DNA of 64,000 nt, from assembly GCA_948470475.1 (NCBI GenBank), contig OX419338.1, positions 31,240,882-31,304,881 on the forward strand, given 5' to 3'. Position 1 is the stretch's first letter; each line of letters starts with the position of its first letter. This document shows, piece by piece, positions 45,256 through 56,428 of the stretch. The notes under the pieces are model-generated. The model had not been told where the DNA came from. It made no database searches and worked only from the letters and a program-made list of their open reading frames with translations. The translations under genes and the position numbers were made by a program. Source of the DNA: Galaxea fascicularis (lineage: Eukaryota > Cnidaria > Anthozoa > Scleractinia > Euphylliidae).

Positions 45256-46382
45256 CATAAGCTCCAGAAACGGCACAACAGGATAAGGGATCCCAGACCT
45301 TAATAAACAGCTCTCCGGTTCCAAAGGATCTTAGTTTCATCCAAAGTGCAAGAAACTAAGAATGAAATCAGGTGTGACTATAAATAAATCCTCTAGTGTG
45401 CTTTTGTCAAGAAGTGCCTCCTATCTGCAAACGAATCAAAGCTCCCTCCGAAGACCAGGTACCCTTTCTTTTATCTTGGATTTAGAAGGCGTCTACGAAA
45501 ACACAAATTTATTAACAGTCGCTGTTCTAGAAACATTGCAGTAAGTCAAATCAAGGCAATAAAATTCAAAACAGTTAATGCCCTACAGTAATCGAGCAAC
45601 AGCGTCACAGCACAAAACCCATGTATGCATTCGGTTAGAATGCTACTTTGTCGTGCTAAGCAGCACAAATATAATTCTAGCCAAGATTATCCTAGAATGA
45701 ACCAATGCTATACTTTCAACAGGCGGCCTTCAAACAACGAAGGAAACCACTAAGACGAAGAGAATTGAGGATTTACTGAATTATTGGTAACTTCTCGTTG
45801 TAAATCGACCTTTTTTATGTTTTTCAGTAGTAAAAGTGAATAGAACAGTGTGGTGTTAAATCAACAAAAGGCCGGTGAAATTGAATCGGAAAAGAAAAAA
45901 TAATGTTCTTTTCATCGCGTATTGTAAAGTTTTATTATTGACGGTCTTTTCAGTTTCTCCTTGAAACACAATCATTTTATTATCAGGTTAGGAAAACGAG
46001 TTTTGTGATGACATGAATGAAAAACCTTATGTGGTACGACTACAATGTTGTGATTAACAAGTCTAGCTTCGGTGATTATAGGTCAGTCTCAAACTTTTGA
46101 AAGTAAATGAAGCCGCAGTTGTGAAGCCAACAACACTACACTAGTTTGCAAAATTCAATACGACATTGCGTTTTCCGGGAAAAGCTTTCTTATGCAAAAT
46201 CGACAAACGGAGTTACTTTTGCATGTTAATTAAATTTTCTTAATTTAAACTGTATTGGCCTACCAGCGTGAACAGTACATTGATAATGAGTAACAGCGCA
46301 TCTGAATATAATAAGACCAAACTTGCTTTATGAAAAAGTAGCCGTTTGACTGACACCTCAGTTTCGTAGTGGAAATCTAAAA

Positions 46383-49300
46383 ATGCATTCTCGCGTAAAT
46401 CCCTCTCAAACTTGCTCGCAAGAAACACTTAACTACACACAAGACGAACCTGAAGTACCGTCTTACATTTCAAACCTCTCAACTGGTGAAGCTTGGAACA
46501 AGACAACTTCAGATTGTTGTCGTACCGAGGAAGAAATGTTGACTGAATGCGAGCGAATTTACGGCCCCATTTTGAAAATTATGAAGTTGTTTGGAATATA
46601 CTTCGGGGAGTCTTCCCTGAAGAACGTGTCAAACGGCGCCTCCGTGAAAAAGAAACGGCTTTCTTTTTCTTCCCTGTACTGCCTCGTGATAGCCACAATT
46701 CTTTGGTTAAATTTTGCTATGGCGTTTGTCAGTCTCTATATGGGAAGCATCTCCTTTTCTGTGAAGTTCTTTGTGCAACTGACGAACTGTTGTTGGAGTC
46801 TCATGGTCGCACTTAGTGCTAACGTCTGCTTGGTGGTTCTGCCAATAACAGAAACAAAAACATCCCGATTTGAAGCATTTATTCGCAATTTGGTTGACTC
46901 TAAGACTGATTTGAGAAAGGTGACATCTTCGGCAACTAAAATCCTAATTTTTACTGCCTTAGCTTGGGTAACGTCACTGTTTTCTACGATTATTATGTTT
47001 CTGTTCTCGCCAACGGTGTTTGCCTCAAATAGCAAACCTTGGAACGAGTGGTATGGGTTTAAGGTTTTGAACTTGATCATTCCAAATATCTTTGTCGCTG
47101 GAGCCTGGCTACTTCCAATTGCCTTTCTTTGTATCACATGCGTAATTCTTGAACGGTTATTCGACAATTTTTGTAAAAGAGCTGTGCCGACTGATCTCAA
47201 TAGCCTGGACTTAGGGGCGTTGAAAGAAGAACACTGCAAACTTTGTGACGTTGTTGAGTTCGCCAGCAACATGTTATCGCCTCTTATTTTCGTGGATGTG
47301 GCCTTCATCATCCCCTTGTTGTGTTTTCAATTTTACGCTGTTGTAAATGGTTTTCAGATCGGGGATGAAATAAATGGAGCAGCGTTCTTGCTTGGAGGTT
47401 TGTACTGGCTGATGGTTTCATCTGGAACCGTAGCGGTGATCTTAGTATTTGGATCAAGAGTAAACTCCAAGGCAAGTAATGAAAGTCCATTTTAAACTGC
47501 TAAACATTAATCGGGCGTTAGATGTTGACGAAAGGCTAGGATTTTAATGCCTTCAGCCAGGTTCATAGGAGTACTAAAATCAGTCATATTAAAAGAGGTT
47601 TCTTAAAACATAAAACTGTAATAACGAACGATAAAATCCGACGTTTCGGAATAGTCATGACTCCATTATCAAGGAAAATATAAACGAGATCACGCAAATT
47701 ACAGCATTTAAAGCGATTTTGGCGCGAAAAAATTAACATAAGAGGGTGCGAAGATTATAAAAATACTTTCGCACGAATGGAGTCTGATTGCACGTTGAGA
47801 TTTGGCTTTAAAGTTCTTATAAAAAGCATTTCGTACACTAAGCAGTCAAATTTAGTTTTGCATTTCTTAAGCACTTGGAAACGCCTTAGCAATGGTCGTG
47901 AGGCATTGTTCCGTGCATGTTCTTGTAGTGTTTGGCAATGGCGGAAGATTGTTGTTTGTGTCCTTTTACAAAATCAGTCAAATCGTTGAAATATAACATG
48001 AGTTCTGATTAACATTACCCTCTCATGCGAGCACGTACTTGGCTTTTTCAAATTATGAAAAACGGTCGCCATGACCCATGAACATCCTCAGGGGACGTAA
48101 ATGTTCTTTCAGAGCAATTTTGTAGTTTTGATTTGTTCTAAAGGGAACACCAACTGTCTTCTTTTCTCGGTAGATTCAAAGCATTCAGACCATTTTGGAG
48201 CGAGCTAAGATTCGTGATGTAGACCAGGTAAAGGTATTTTGTTTACGGTTTCGGCTGTTAGAACCGTTCGAGCTCTTTGTTGATAACAAACTAAGGAAAC
48301 AGATAGGTTGTTTCTTTCTTTTAGAGTGCAGTACAGATTGCTATTTCGCTTTTTAAGTGATTCTAATGTATACAAACATGTACTTCCAAAAATTATTTCC
48401 TCTTGACAACTTCCAATAATACTGAAGGCTTTACTTACAGAAGTGAAACAAGAAGATAAAACTTAGTATCTCATGCATGCAGTAGCCTCAAATAAAATAA
48501 GATGAAAAAAAAATTAGTGTTATTTCAATACAACAGGTCAACATTGCTTTTCTTTTCATTTTTTCTCTTTCTTGACTTCTTCGAGTTACCACTGTGCATG
48601 TAAGGAAAGCTATTCTGGCAAATGAAGAGATAATGTTCTCTATGCTTGTGGTAGAAATTGCCTCGGGCCATATGTAAAACTACCTCAAGCATTTGGAGTC
48701 GAATTTTCAGGCTTGTTGAACAATAATCACCAATTCTTTTACAGTTTCTTATAGTTAAGTTAGAATAACTTCTTATGTTATCGTTATCTATTTATTGAAC
48801 AGCTGCTGGTTTTTATGTTTTACCTGAACGGAGAAACGAAAGGCCTGTCCATTGGAGGATTCGTTGTGATCACGAAATCTCTCTGTTTAACGGTTTGTTC
48901 GATAATAATGGTATACTTATAATGCTCTCATCAGGACTCTGTGTTGGTCGTGGATATACCACTGCTAGTTAGTACACACACAAGGCGAGACTTGATTAAG
49001 ACATTGAATTACACACTGCAGAGAGTCAAATACGAATTTATACTGTGAGCGGTGATACATCACACCTCACTCAGTCCTTACGTTACTACCATGATATATT
49101 TATTCAATTTCTTAGGTAAACCAGATGGTCTTTGTACAATTATGGATTTTGCTCTACATGAAAGTCTAAATCCATCTTAGTACTATAGTTTACGTTAGAG
49201 AAAACCATCAGGCATCATGCATTAATCCGAGCTCTTTTAGTGGGATCGAACCTCAAGATTTCGCTTTATCTTGATAAAGCTAACGCTCAATGAAAACCTT

Positions 49301-49770
49301 CGGTCTTAGGATTCATAAGACTCGGTGGGTGCTACACCTAAGTAATACCTTATGGCAGTCAGGCAAGGCGCTTATTTGCACTTCAAATTGATTTTGGTTC
49401 TGCCAGTAATCGCCTAACCTTTTAGCCAATTCTTGCAAAGTGATCTTTATTTAATGATAACTGTTTATGCTGTGGAGGTGTGTTGTTGCTGCGGTTGTTT
49501 ACACAAGGCGCCTTTCGGCCTCGGTACATCCGAGAGTGGATGGGTTTCATGGAAAGGTGCCACGATCTTCGCCGATTGTAATCTTGCGTGCGTCGCAAAC
49601 CTAAACTTTAAACTTGCGTTCAATCTTACATCAAATAGCATATCTTTTATATTTTCTGTGAGGGACATTTGCTGATAATGTAAGGCCTTAATAAAGTTTT
49701 CTGGTTCCTTTTTTAGGTTGTTGGAATCGTCGTTTCATATTTTGCTGTTATGCTTTCGTTGCCTAAGTAG
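46383..49770 (+). CDS. Gustatory-receptor-like (GRL) seven-helix protein, GRL-c
   Basis: Four phase-0 exons: 46383-47471 (363 codons, ending AACTCCAAG|GCAAGT, a GC donor), 48174-48233, 48803-48892 and 49717-49770 (TAG). The predicted protein has 430 residues. Compared with GRL-a it has extra residues in the N-terminus and a longer loop between helices 3 and 4 that includes a WNEWYGF motif shared in part with GRL-d (WNGWYGF). Exon 4 reads VVGIVVSYFAVMLSLPK. Intron 1 carries a Penelope-like fragment. Topology and family reasoning are as for GRL-a. All exons are open and splice sites are good apart from the GC donor, so it looks functional. It may also supply 3' exons to GRL-b. Confidence 0.85.
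47585..47995 (-). mobile_element. Penelope-like fragment with degenerate hammerhead in GRL-c intron 1
   Basis: Intron 1 of GRL-a and GRL-b lacks this block. On the minus strand at about 47640-47680 a hammerhead-like order appears: TTGATAA (consensus CTGATGA), a stem-loop with AGTCATGACT, GAAAC, GTC, then GGA that can pair with TCC. Two core positions are changed, so it is probably inactive. The segment 47760-47990 has an open frame with no recognisable domain. Confidence 0.4.
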
Positions 49771-51950
49771 CGTAAAGTGGACTGAAGGAAGGTGCTGAGG
49801 TTAAAGACGTTATTGTATAAATTAAACAAAACCTCATCTGCGGTATTTTTCGTACGATAGTACCCCTTGTTACTAAGAGATGGACTAACAGACATTAGGG
49901 GGAAGTTGGAGAACATAAAAAGCTTTGCTTTTAATTAAGAAAATGCACACAGCTTGGCCACGAAAAATGCGTCCGGTGCCTTTTCAAGTGGCGGGCTCCC
50001 GTACTGTTCGCACGATTTTTGTTATTTTTATTTTATTATTATTATTATTATTATTTCTTTTTTGTTCTTACGATTTCCAACTTTTTTCACAGTTTTTCTG
50101 AAGGTATCACTGTATTTTTTCAAATAAATTCTTTAAATTAGCACCAGTCAAGTTCTGGAATAGCTTCAAAACCAGCATGCGATGATAAAATAAAATAAAC
50201 ATACCCTCGAATTTAACCCAGCAGTTTGACTTCTATCAAAAAAATGCAGAAAAAGCTGCGCATGCAGAAATTACAAGAAGGGGGCATACGTGAAATCCAC
50301 GACACAAATTATGTTATATAGTCATTAAAATAAATTGAAAGAACCAGGACTTTCGTGAACTTCATTACCGCCTGTAAATCGCTAATTGAAATAAAATTCA
50401 ATTCAATTCAATTCAATTCAATTTATTCACACTTTTATAAAATATTTACATGATATATAGTAAGGTAGGAGCACAATAATAAAGAACAGGAGGAAGAAGA
50501 AGAGAAAGAAATTAATGGCTTTGATGGAAGTGTACGATGAAGTGTACGATGGTCAGAGGAGCTTAATTTCGAGCTAACCACTGCTAAAGTATTTGCCTGT
50601 GTATATATTTATATGTATATTACTAATGTAAATAAACAAGATCCCGGTGTGAAAAAAAAATAGGTGGGGGGGGGGGGGCTGTGGGGGGTTAGGGTCATTT
50701 AAGGTATTTAGAAATCACTAAGAGAGAACACATCTGCTCAGTTCTCAGTGATTTTAATAATGAAATAAGTTTTTTTCAACACCTCATCGAGGATGTTTCC
50801 CCAAGACAGCAAAGTAATATAGTTGTCTTTGTTTTGCGCATATGAAAGATTGTTTTCAATATCATTAGGATATTAGAACTCCTAAGGGAAAATAAACCAC
50901 TACAAGCGAATTTAAACTAAAACTCGTCCTTATGTAATATTTACTACAAGAGAGTATAGCGATCAGCTAGCCTGCACACCTCGGGCAGTTTTTAATTCCC
51001 ATCCTGTGAAATGTTGGGCTGCAAAATCTACCTACACTAAAAAAAAGTTACTATTGCAAAATTTAATTAATTTTATAATTTACTCCTAGTTATGCCAAGA
51101 GCTGTCATTGGAAAATCGAACTTAGTTATCTTCTATTTACGCCCACAAATGAGTGAATAAACGCATATCCAAATTTAACAAACTAAGGCAACGATAAAAA
51201 GAGAATAAAACGTAGCGGTAGTTCAAGTTATGGTTTTACTTACGACCTTGTCTTTTATAACTTTCCAATAAATACACTAATACCAAATAAAGCTATTGTT
51301 AAATGTTTCATGATATGAGCCAAATCTTTTTTTTTTCCTCCGGGTAGAGTTTATTTGATTTACAGTCTCCCCAATAGGCCATATTCGTATTCTCGTTATT
51401 GAACTGGATCTAGCATGAAGTGGAGGCTCTTGCGGGGGAATACATTTACATATGAAAAGATTCTGAAAGCATGAATTTTCTTTAACATAACCCCGCAAAG
51501 GACACATCTGTTTAATTCTCAGCAATTTGTGAATATGAGAATACATTTATTTTCTACCTTTTAACTGTCGTGTCACGGTTTTTCCCCCGTGAATGCACAA
51601 TGTTAGCTTAATCTTCTTGGAAATATATGCCAGGTATCACAATAAACAGCAATAAAAGGTGTTCTTTGAATCTTTAACAATGATATAGTTATCTTCTATT
51701 TGTAGAGTACAATACATTAGAATTCTAAACATTGACTTTCACACTTGGGCTACAGTATAACGTTGATTTGGACTTAATTAAATTTTTAATTAAAACTCGG
51801 CTGTTTGTCTAACGTTCAAAGCTTTACAGCAGGAATAATGAATAAATTAACAATCAAAACGATCACATCTTAATTAAGACGTTAAGCTGACGAAGTTGTT
51901 TAAAAAAAATTGACGTAAACCGAGGTGACGGCTTTCTTGAAGACTTCAAA
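49771..51950. other. Spacer between GRL-c and GRL-d
   Basis: Similar to 37144-39060. It contains an (ATT)n tract at about 50030-50055, an (ATTCA)n microsatellite at about 50396-50430 and a poly-G run at about 50666-50678. At 51371-51465 it holds one arm of the fold-back element described at 59423. No gene. Confidence 0.6.
51371..51465 (+). repeat. Half copy (single arm) of a fold-back MITE
   Basis: It reads CCAATAGGCCATATTCGTAT...ATGAAGTGGAGGCTCTTGCG and GGGGGAATACATTTACATAT, like the left arm at 59423-59512. The second arm is missing. Confidence 0.75.
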
Positions 51951-54518
51951 ATGCAACACAGCGTTAATCCTTGTGAAACTGAAAGTCAGGAGACAGGCTA
52001 CACCCAAGAACAACACGAAATGAGATCTTCCATTTCAAACCACGTAGCTGTGGAAGTATTGCCGAACGCAGTTTCAAACCCTTTTCATAGCAAGGAAGAA
52101 ATGCTTAATGCAAGCGAGAGATTTTTCAGTCCCTTATTAAAATCTATGAAGTTGTTCGGAATATACTCTGGGGAGACGTCGCCGAGAAAGATAGTTGATG
52201 GGTCCCTCGTGCGACCAAGACGAGTTTCTATTTCGTTCTTTTATTGCCTCTTGATTGTGTCAAGTCTTTGGTTAAACTTTTTTATGGCTGTTACCAGTGT
52301 CTGTATGAATGCTACATCCTCTCCTTTATTATTCTTCTCACTGCTAACGGTTTGTTTTTGGAGCTTCACAACTTCACTTAGTGGTACTATATGCTTGGTT
52401 GTTTTGCCTTTAACAGGGGCAGAGACCTCTCGTTTTGAAAACTTTGTTCGAAAGTTAGTTGAAACTAACGCCGACATAAATAAGTTGAGAAGTTCTTGTA
52501 CAAAACTTTTAATTGTAGCTGGTGTACTATGGTTCACTTCGGCTTTCGCTAATACCGCGACCTTCATGATTATTCCGTGGACCGTAGTTGGTAATAATAA
52601 CCCTTGGAATGGCTGGTACGGGTTCAATTTATTTTCTTTAATCGTCACTGTTTTTCCAGTCGGTGCATGCTGGGTTCTTCCTGTTGCCTTCATCTGTGTC
52701 ATATGTTTGGTTCTTGAACGTTTGTTTGACGATTTTTGCAAAAGAGCCGTACCAAGTTGTCACAACAGCATGGACCTATCAGCGTTGAAGGATGAACATC
52801 GCAAACTCTGCCAAACTGTCGAGATGGCCGGCAAAGTTCTGTCACCCTTTCTCTTTGTGCTCATTTCTTTTTACATTCCCTTGTTGTGTTTCACGTTTTA
52901 TGTTGCCGTCCATCCAGAATCTGTGCAGGGAAATGAAGTTGATAAAGTAACTTTAGCAGTTGGAACTATCTATTGGCTGATGATTTCTGGGGGGACCGTT
53001 GCCGTGGTCTTGGTATTTGGGACAAGAGTAAACGAGAAGGCAAGTAAAGACAACGAGTTTACATAATGATACCGTAAATACAGGAGTCTTAGGTTTTAAT
53101 CCCAATTAAAATGGACAAGAAAATCTGTGAAATGTCAAGCTCTCTGGTCTTCAGAAGAGAGCGATTGCTGCATGGCTACCTCATCGTTGCCGCGTAGGAG
53201 TCACAGGTATAAAATAGTTAAGAAAAGAGATATAGAGTCCTTCATGGTAAGTAAATAACATTGCATTTTATTTGCCGTTCTTAGTAACTATTTTTTAAAT
53301 GTTTTTTTCTAGATTCATAGTTTTCAAGCTATTTTAGACGAAGTCAAAGTTCTTGATCACGATCAAGTCAAGGTATGAAAAGGCATGATTCTCAAATTCA
53401 TTTATGCTATTAACCGATATGTCAGCGCATGCCACCAAATTTGGCGACATTTTGATTTTTTTTTCTGGGAATTATATCATGTGGTAGGACAACGTTTCTT
53501 AATCTTTATTAAACTATACGACCCTTAATTTTTCAGGCAATGACTTTCTCAAAAATTGAGATACCAGTGTACTTTCAGCGGGATGCATCAAGATTTGACC
53601 GAAATTTTCCCAAACTGAATGAGATTGTCAGGTTAATTTAATTCGATGCCATGAGAAGTTATAAGACGTTATATATCAAGTTCTCTGTTTGCCTTCTATA
53701 GGACACTATGCATAACAATTTTGGCATATTAAGTACTTATTAAGCGAGAGCGAAGTGTTTACGGGAAGAATCGATAACTGAGGACTGTATTTGCTTGGTC
53801 AATACAACAAGGATGAGGTTTGAGATTTTTCCGTAAAGACCGAACGTTTCAGGTTAATAAGTTCAGTTAAAAAATGTTTTGTTTTGTAGTTTTTTCTTTC
53901 TCTTTGCATAATGATTTTTAATTGGCCGTGGGCATCAGGGGAAAATAATGTCCTGGCATTAAACCAATCAGATCACGCGTTATATCGGCTTCAAGCACCA
54001 GCCATATAATAATGTAAAGTCGGTAAAACCAAACCAAAGTAAGGCAAAAATTATATAGAGTTGGAATAATTTCCTAGCTGATAGTTGCCCATTATTTCAC
54101 AGCTGTTGGCATTTATGTTTTATCTGAACCGAGAACCAAAAGGTCTTTCTATTGGAGGACTTGCGGTGATCACAAAATCTCTGAGTTTAACGGTTTGTAT
54201 AAAACATTTTTGTTTTATTCACGGTTGAGACACTTTTACGTACAAGCAACATACCAGAATAGGTGAAAAGTAAATTCTGGTTCACTTGATCGCTACTTCA
54301 GAAGGACGCTATAATTTACATGTTACTAAAAATAGCCACTGACAAAACAATATATTCTACAATCGGGAGAATTTCGGCCTTTTCGACGGTAATCGCGAAA
54401 AATAATCAGGAGCAGATAAATTTAATGAGAATGTAATGCACTCATCCTTTCTGGTTTTCATTATTTTCAGGTTGTTGGACTCGTCGTTTCTTATTTTGCT
54501 GTAATGCTTTCATTTTAA
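51951..54518 (+). CDS. Gustatory-receptor-like (GRL) seven-helix protein, GRL-d
   Basis: Four phase-0 exons: 51951-53039 (363 codons, ending AACGAGAAG|GCAAGT, again a GC donor), 53313-53372, 54103-54192 and 54471-54518 (TAA). The product has 428 residues, clearly diverged from GRL-a/b/c but collinear. It has the SLWLNFF helix, SGTICLVVLP, the CLVLERLFDDFCKRAVPS stretch before the conserved DLSALKDEHRKLC segment, and the last exon VVGLVVSYFAVMLSF. The intracellular SALK-EH-KLC segment is the best conserved stretch across all copies and is a useful family mark. This is the parent type of pseudo-A and pseudo-B. It looks intact. Confidence 0.85.
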
Positions 54519-56428
54519 GCGGATAGCATGTGACAAGCGTGATCAAAGCTCCTTGAAAGCTAATTAAGAAGACAATATCTGCAAATGAAAACAGCTGAGT
54601 TAGGAAAATACTTATCTGAAATGGTTTAGATGATTAACTGTGAAACTGAAAGTCCCAGTTACATAAGCCACCTAAATAGAACTTTCTATTTGAAGTTAAG
54701 AGAAAGGACACATTTTTTTTTTTGGGGGGGGGGGATTATGTAAAATAAGTTTCGATACTACTTCCGTGATCTTTAGTTGTAAAAACCAAGTACAAAGCTA
54801 AGTTGAATTTATAAAAAGCGTAGCATAATAACAAATAAAACACGACAATGCGCAAATATGATGCTTTGCACTAAAAATTTTTTTTTCTTTTTTTAAAATT
54901 TACTTTTACTGTATCGGCGTGGCCGCTGCTTTTGAGAACTTTCAATTTTTGTAACCGTTCGTTTAGATTGCCATGTGGTTATATATTGGAGTACATCAGT
55001 CTTCAAATGCTAAGCAACATTTTGAAGGAATTTGCAATTGAAGGCTTTACAGTCATAATAAGTCAAGCCCATTTATACGTTGGAGTTTTGCATCCAAGTG
55101 AGAAATTGAAGTCCCTGCTTTGATTGCAATGGCTTTCTTTCAGAAACGATGATTACATGTAAATAACTTGGTAGCTTAGCGGGCACATGTTTGCACCTGC
55201 TTAACCCTGCAAGGCCTGGGATCAAAGTGAATATTCTCTTCACTGAACTCCAGATGTGTCTTATGTCAAAAGTTGGGAGAATCTGTTCAATAATCAGGGC
55301 ATTCGGTCTCTGGTGATCATTTTGTATATTCTCAAGAATTACATGTTTAATCCGGCTAGTAGAAAACAAGGGGAAATTACTTGCTGGACAATGTCAGGGA
55401 TTAAAAGCCGGGGTTAAAGATTGTCAACCAATGAGAGATACTTTTAACTGACATTGCATCCTCACTTCTAGTAAGCCTAATTGTCAGCGAGTTTCTTATC
55501 TTGACGTCCGCTCAAAAGGCTCGTAATTATGATAAGATTTTTGTCTGAATTTCACATCGTATTCCTTTGTTGAGTGTATTCCTTTCCTTTGCGGGAGGCT
55601 AATTCTTGTTTTGAATAACCTTGCTAGGCAGGTGTGAGTAAGTTAAATTGAAACTTGATTAAACAAGCACTTTGACATAAAGAGCTTTTCAATTTGAGTT
55701 TGTTTCCAGTAATCTTGCTTCTTTCCTGTCCCTTTTGTAACCCGCTGCCCTTAGATCCAAAAGTTGTCAGCACTCTATTTCGCAATCTGAAAAAAGGGCC
55801 TTCGATTCTACCTAATAGAAGTTACTGTGAACCGAAAGAGTTCCCATTTGACAGAAGATGAATATGTTTAAACTGGGTTATGGGTGCGGTAATTAGTTAA
55901 TTTGCTCCGTTTTTAGTTCAAAGGAAAGTGTCTTTCTAGAAATGAGTGTATAACTGGGGATGTCGATTCTCATGGCATAAGTCATAAGTCATAAGTCATA
56001 ACTTTTCTTGCTGTGAACGTTTGTCGTCATCAAAAAGAAAGATCTGGCGAACCTTTAATCTTGTAACCTAAAAGCTGGAAAAACAGCGGGACGTTGGTCT
56101 TGGTTTCCCATTTGGAAAAAGACTGTATATTTTTGCTCGTTTCCCCCACGAATTAATTTTACGCCTTCCCGTGGGTTCTTTGTTTAGACGGAAATTCTCT
56201 TCTCTTTTGATTTTGGCCCAAAATTGCTAATAATTTTTTCTTTCTTTTAAATGCATGCTGATTTCCCTGAAATGAACCTTTAGCGACAAATGTATTTTGA
56301 TCAACAACAATGCATAGACATTGGTTCTTTCACATCATTTAAAGGACAAAAATGCAACTCGGATATTTCACTATTTCACTGCGCTTTGTGTCCGCAACTT
56401 CTGTTCGACGGTGTTATGTACCCACGCA
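54519..56428. other. Between GRL-d and GRL-e
   Basis: The segment 54953-55230 is the flank also found fused to pseudo-A and pseudo-B. ATAAGTC repeats four to five times at about 55975-56001, and poly-T/poly-G runs lie at 54712-54734. No gene is supported. Confidence 0.5.

Larger units (their letters stand above)
45078..55230 (+). repeat. GRL duplication unit 3 (GRL-c plus GRL-d, both complete)
   Basis: This copy keeps both genes and therefore best shows the ancestral layout: 5' flank with SINE, type-1 gene, spacer of about 2.2 kb, type-2 gene, and a 3' flank containing ACCGTTCG...GGCTTTCTTTCAGAAAC that is also found after pseudo-A and pseudo-B. Boundaries are approximate. Confidence 0.7.

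Noticed and set aside
46736..47311. 191-codon minus-strand ORF in GRL-c, with similar ones in GRL-a, -b and -d
   Set aside because: Antisense shadows of the conserved exon 1 frame.
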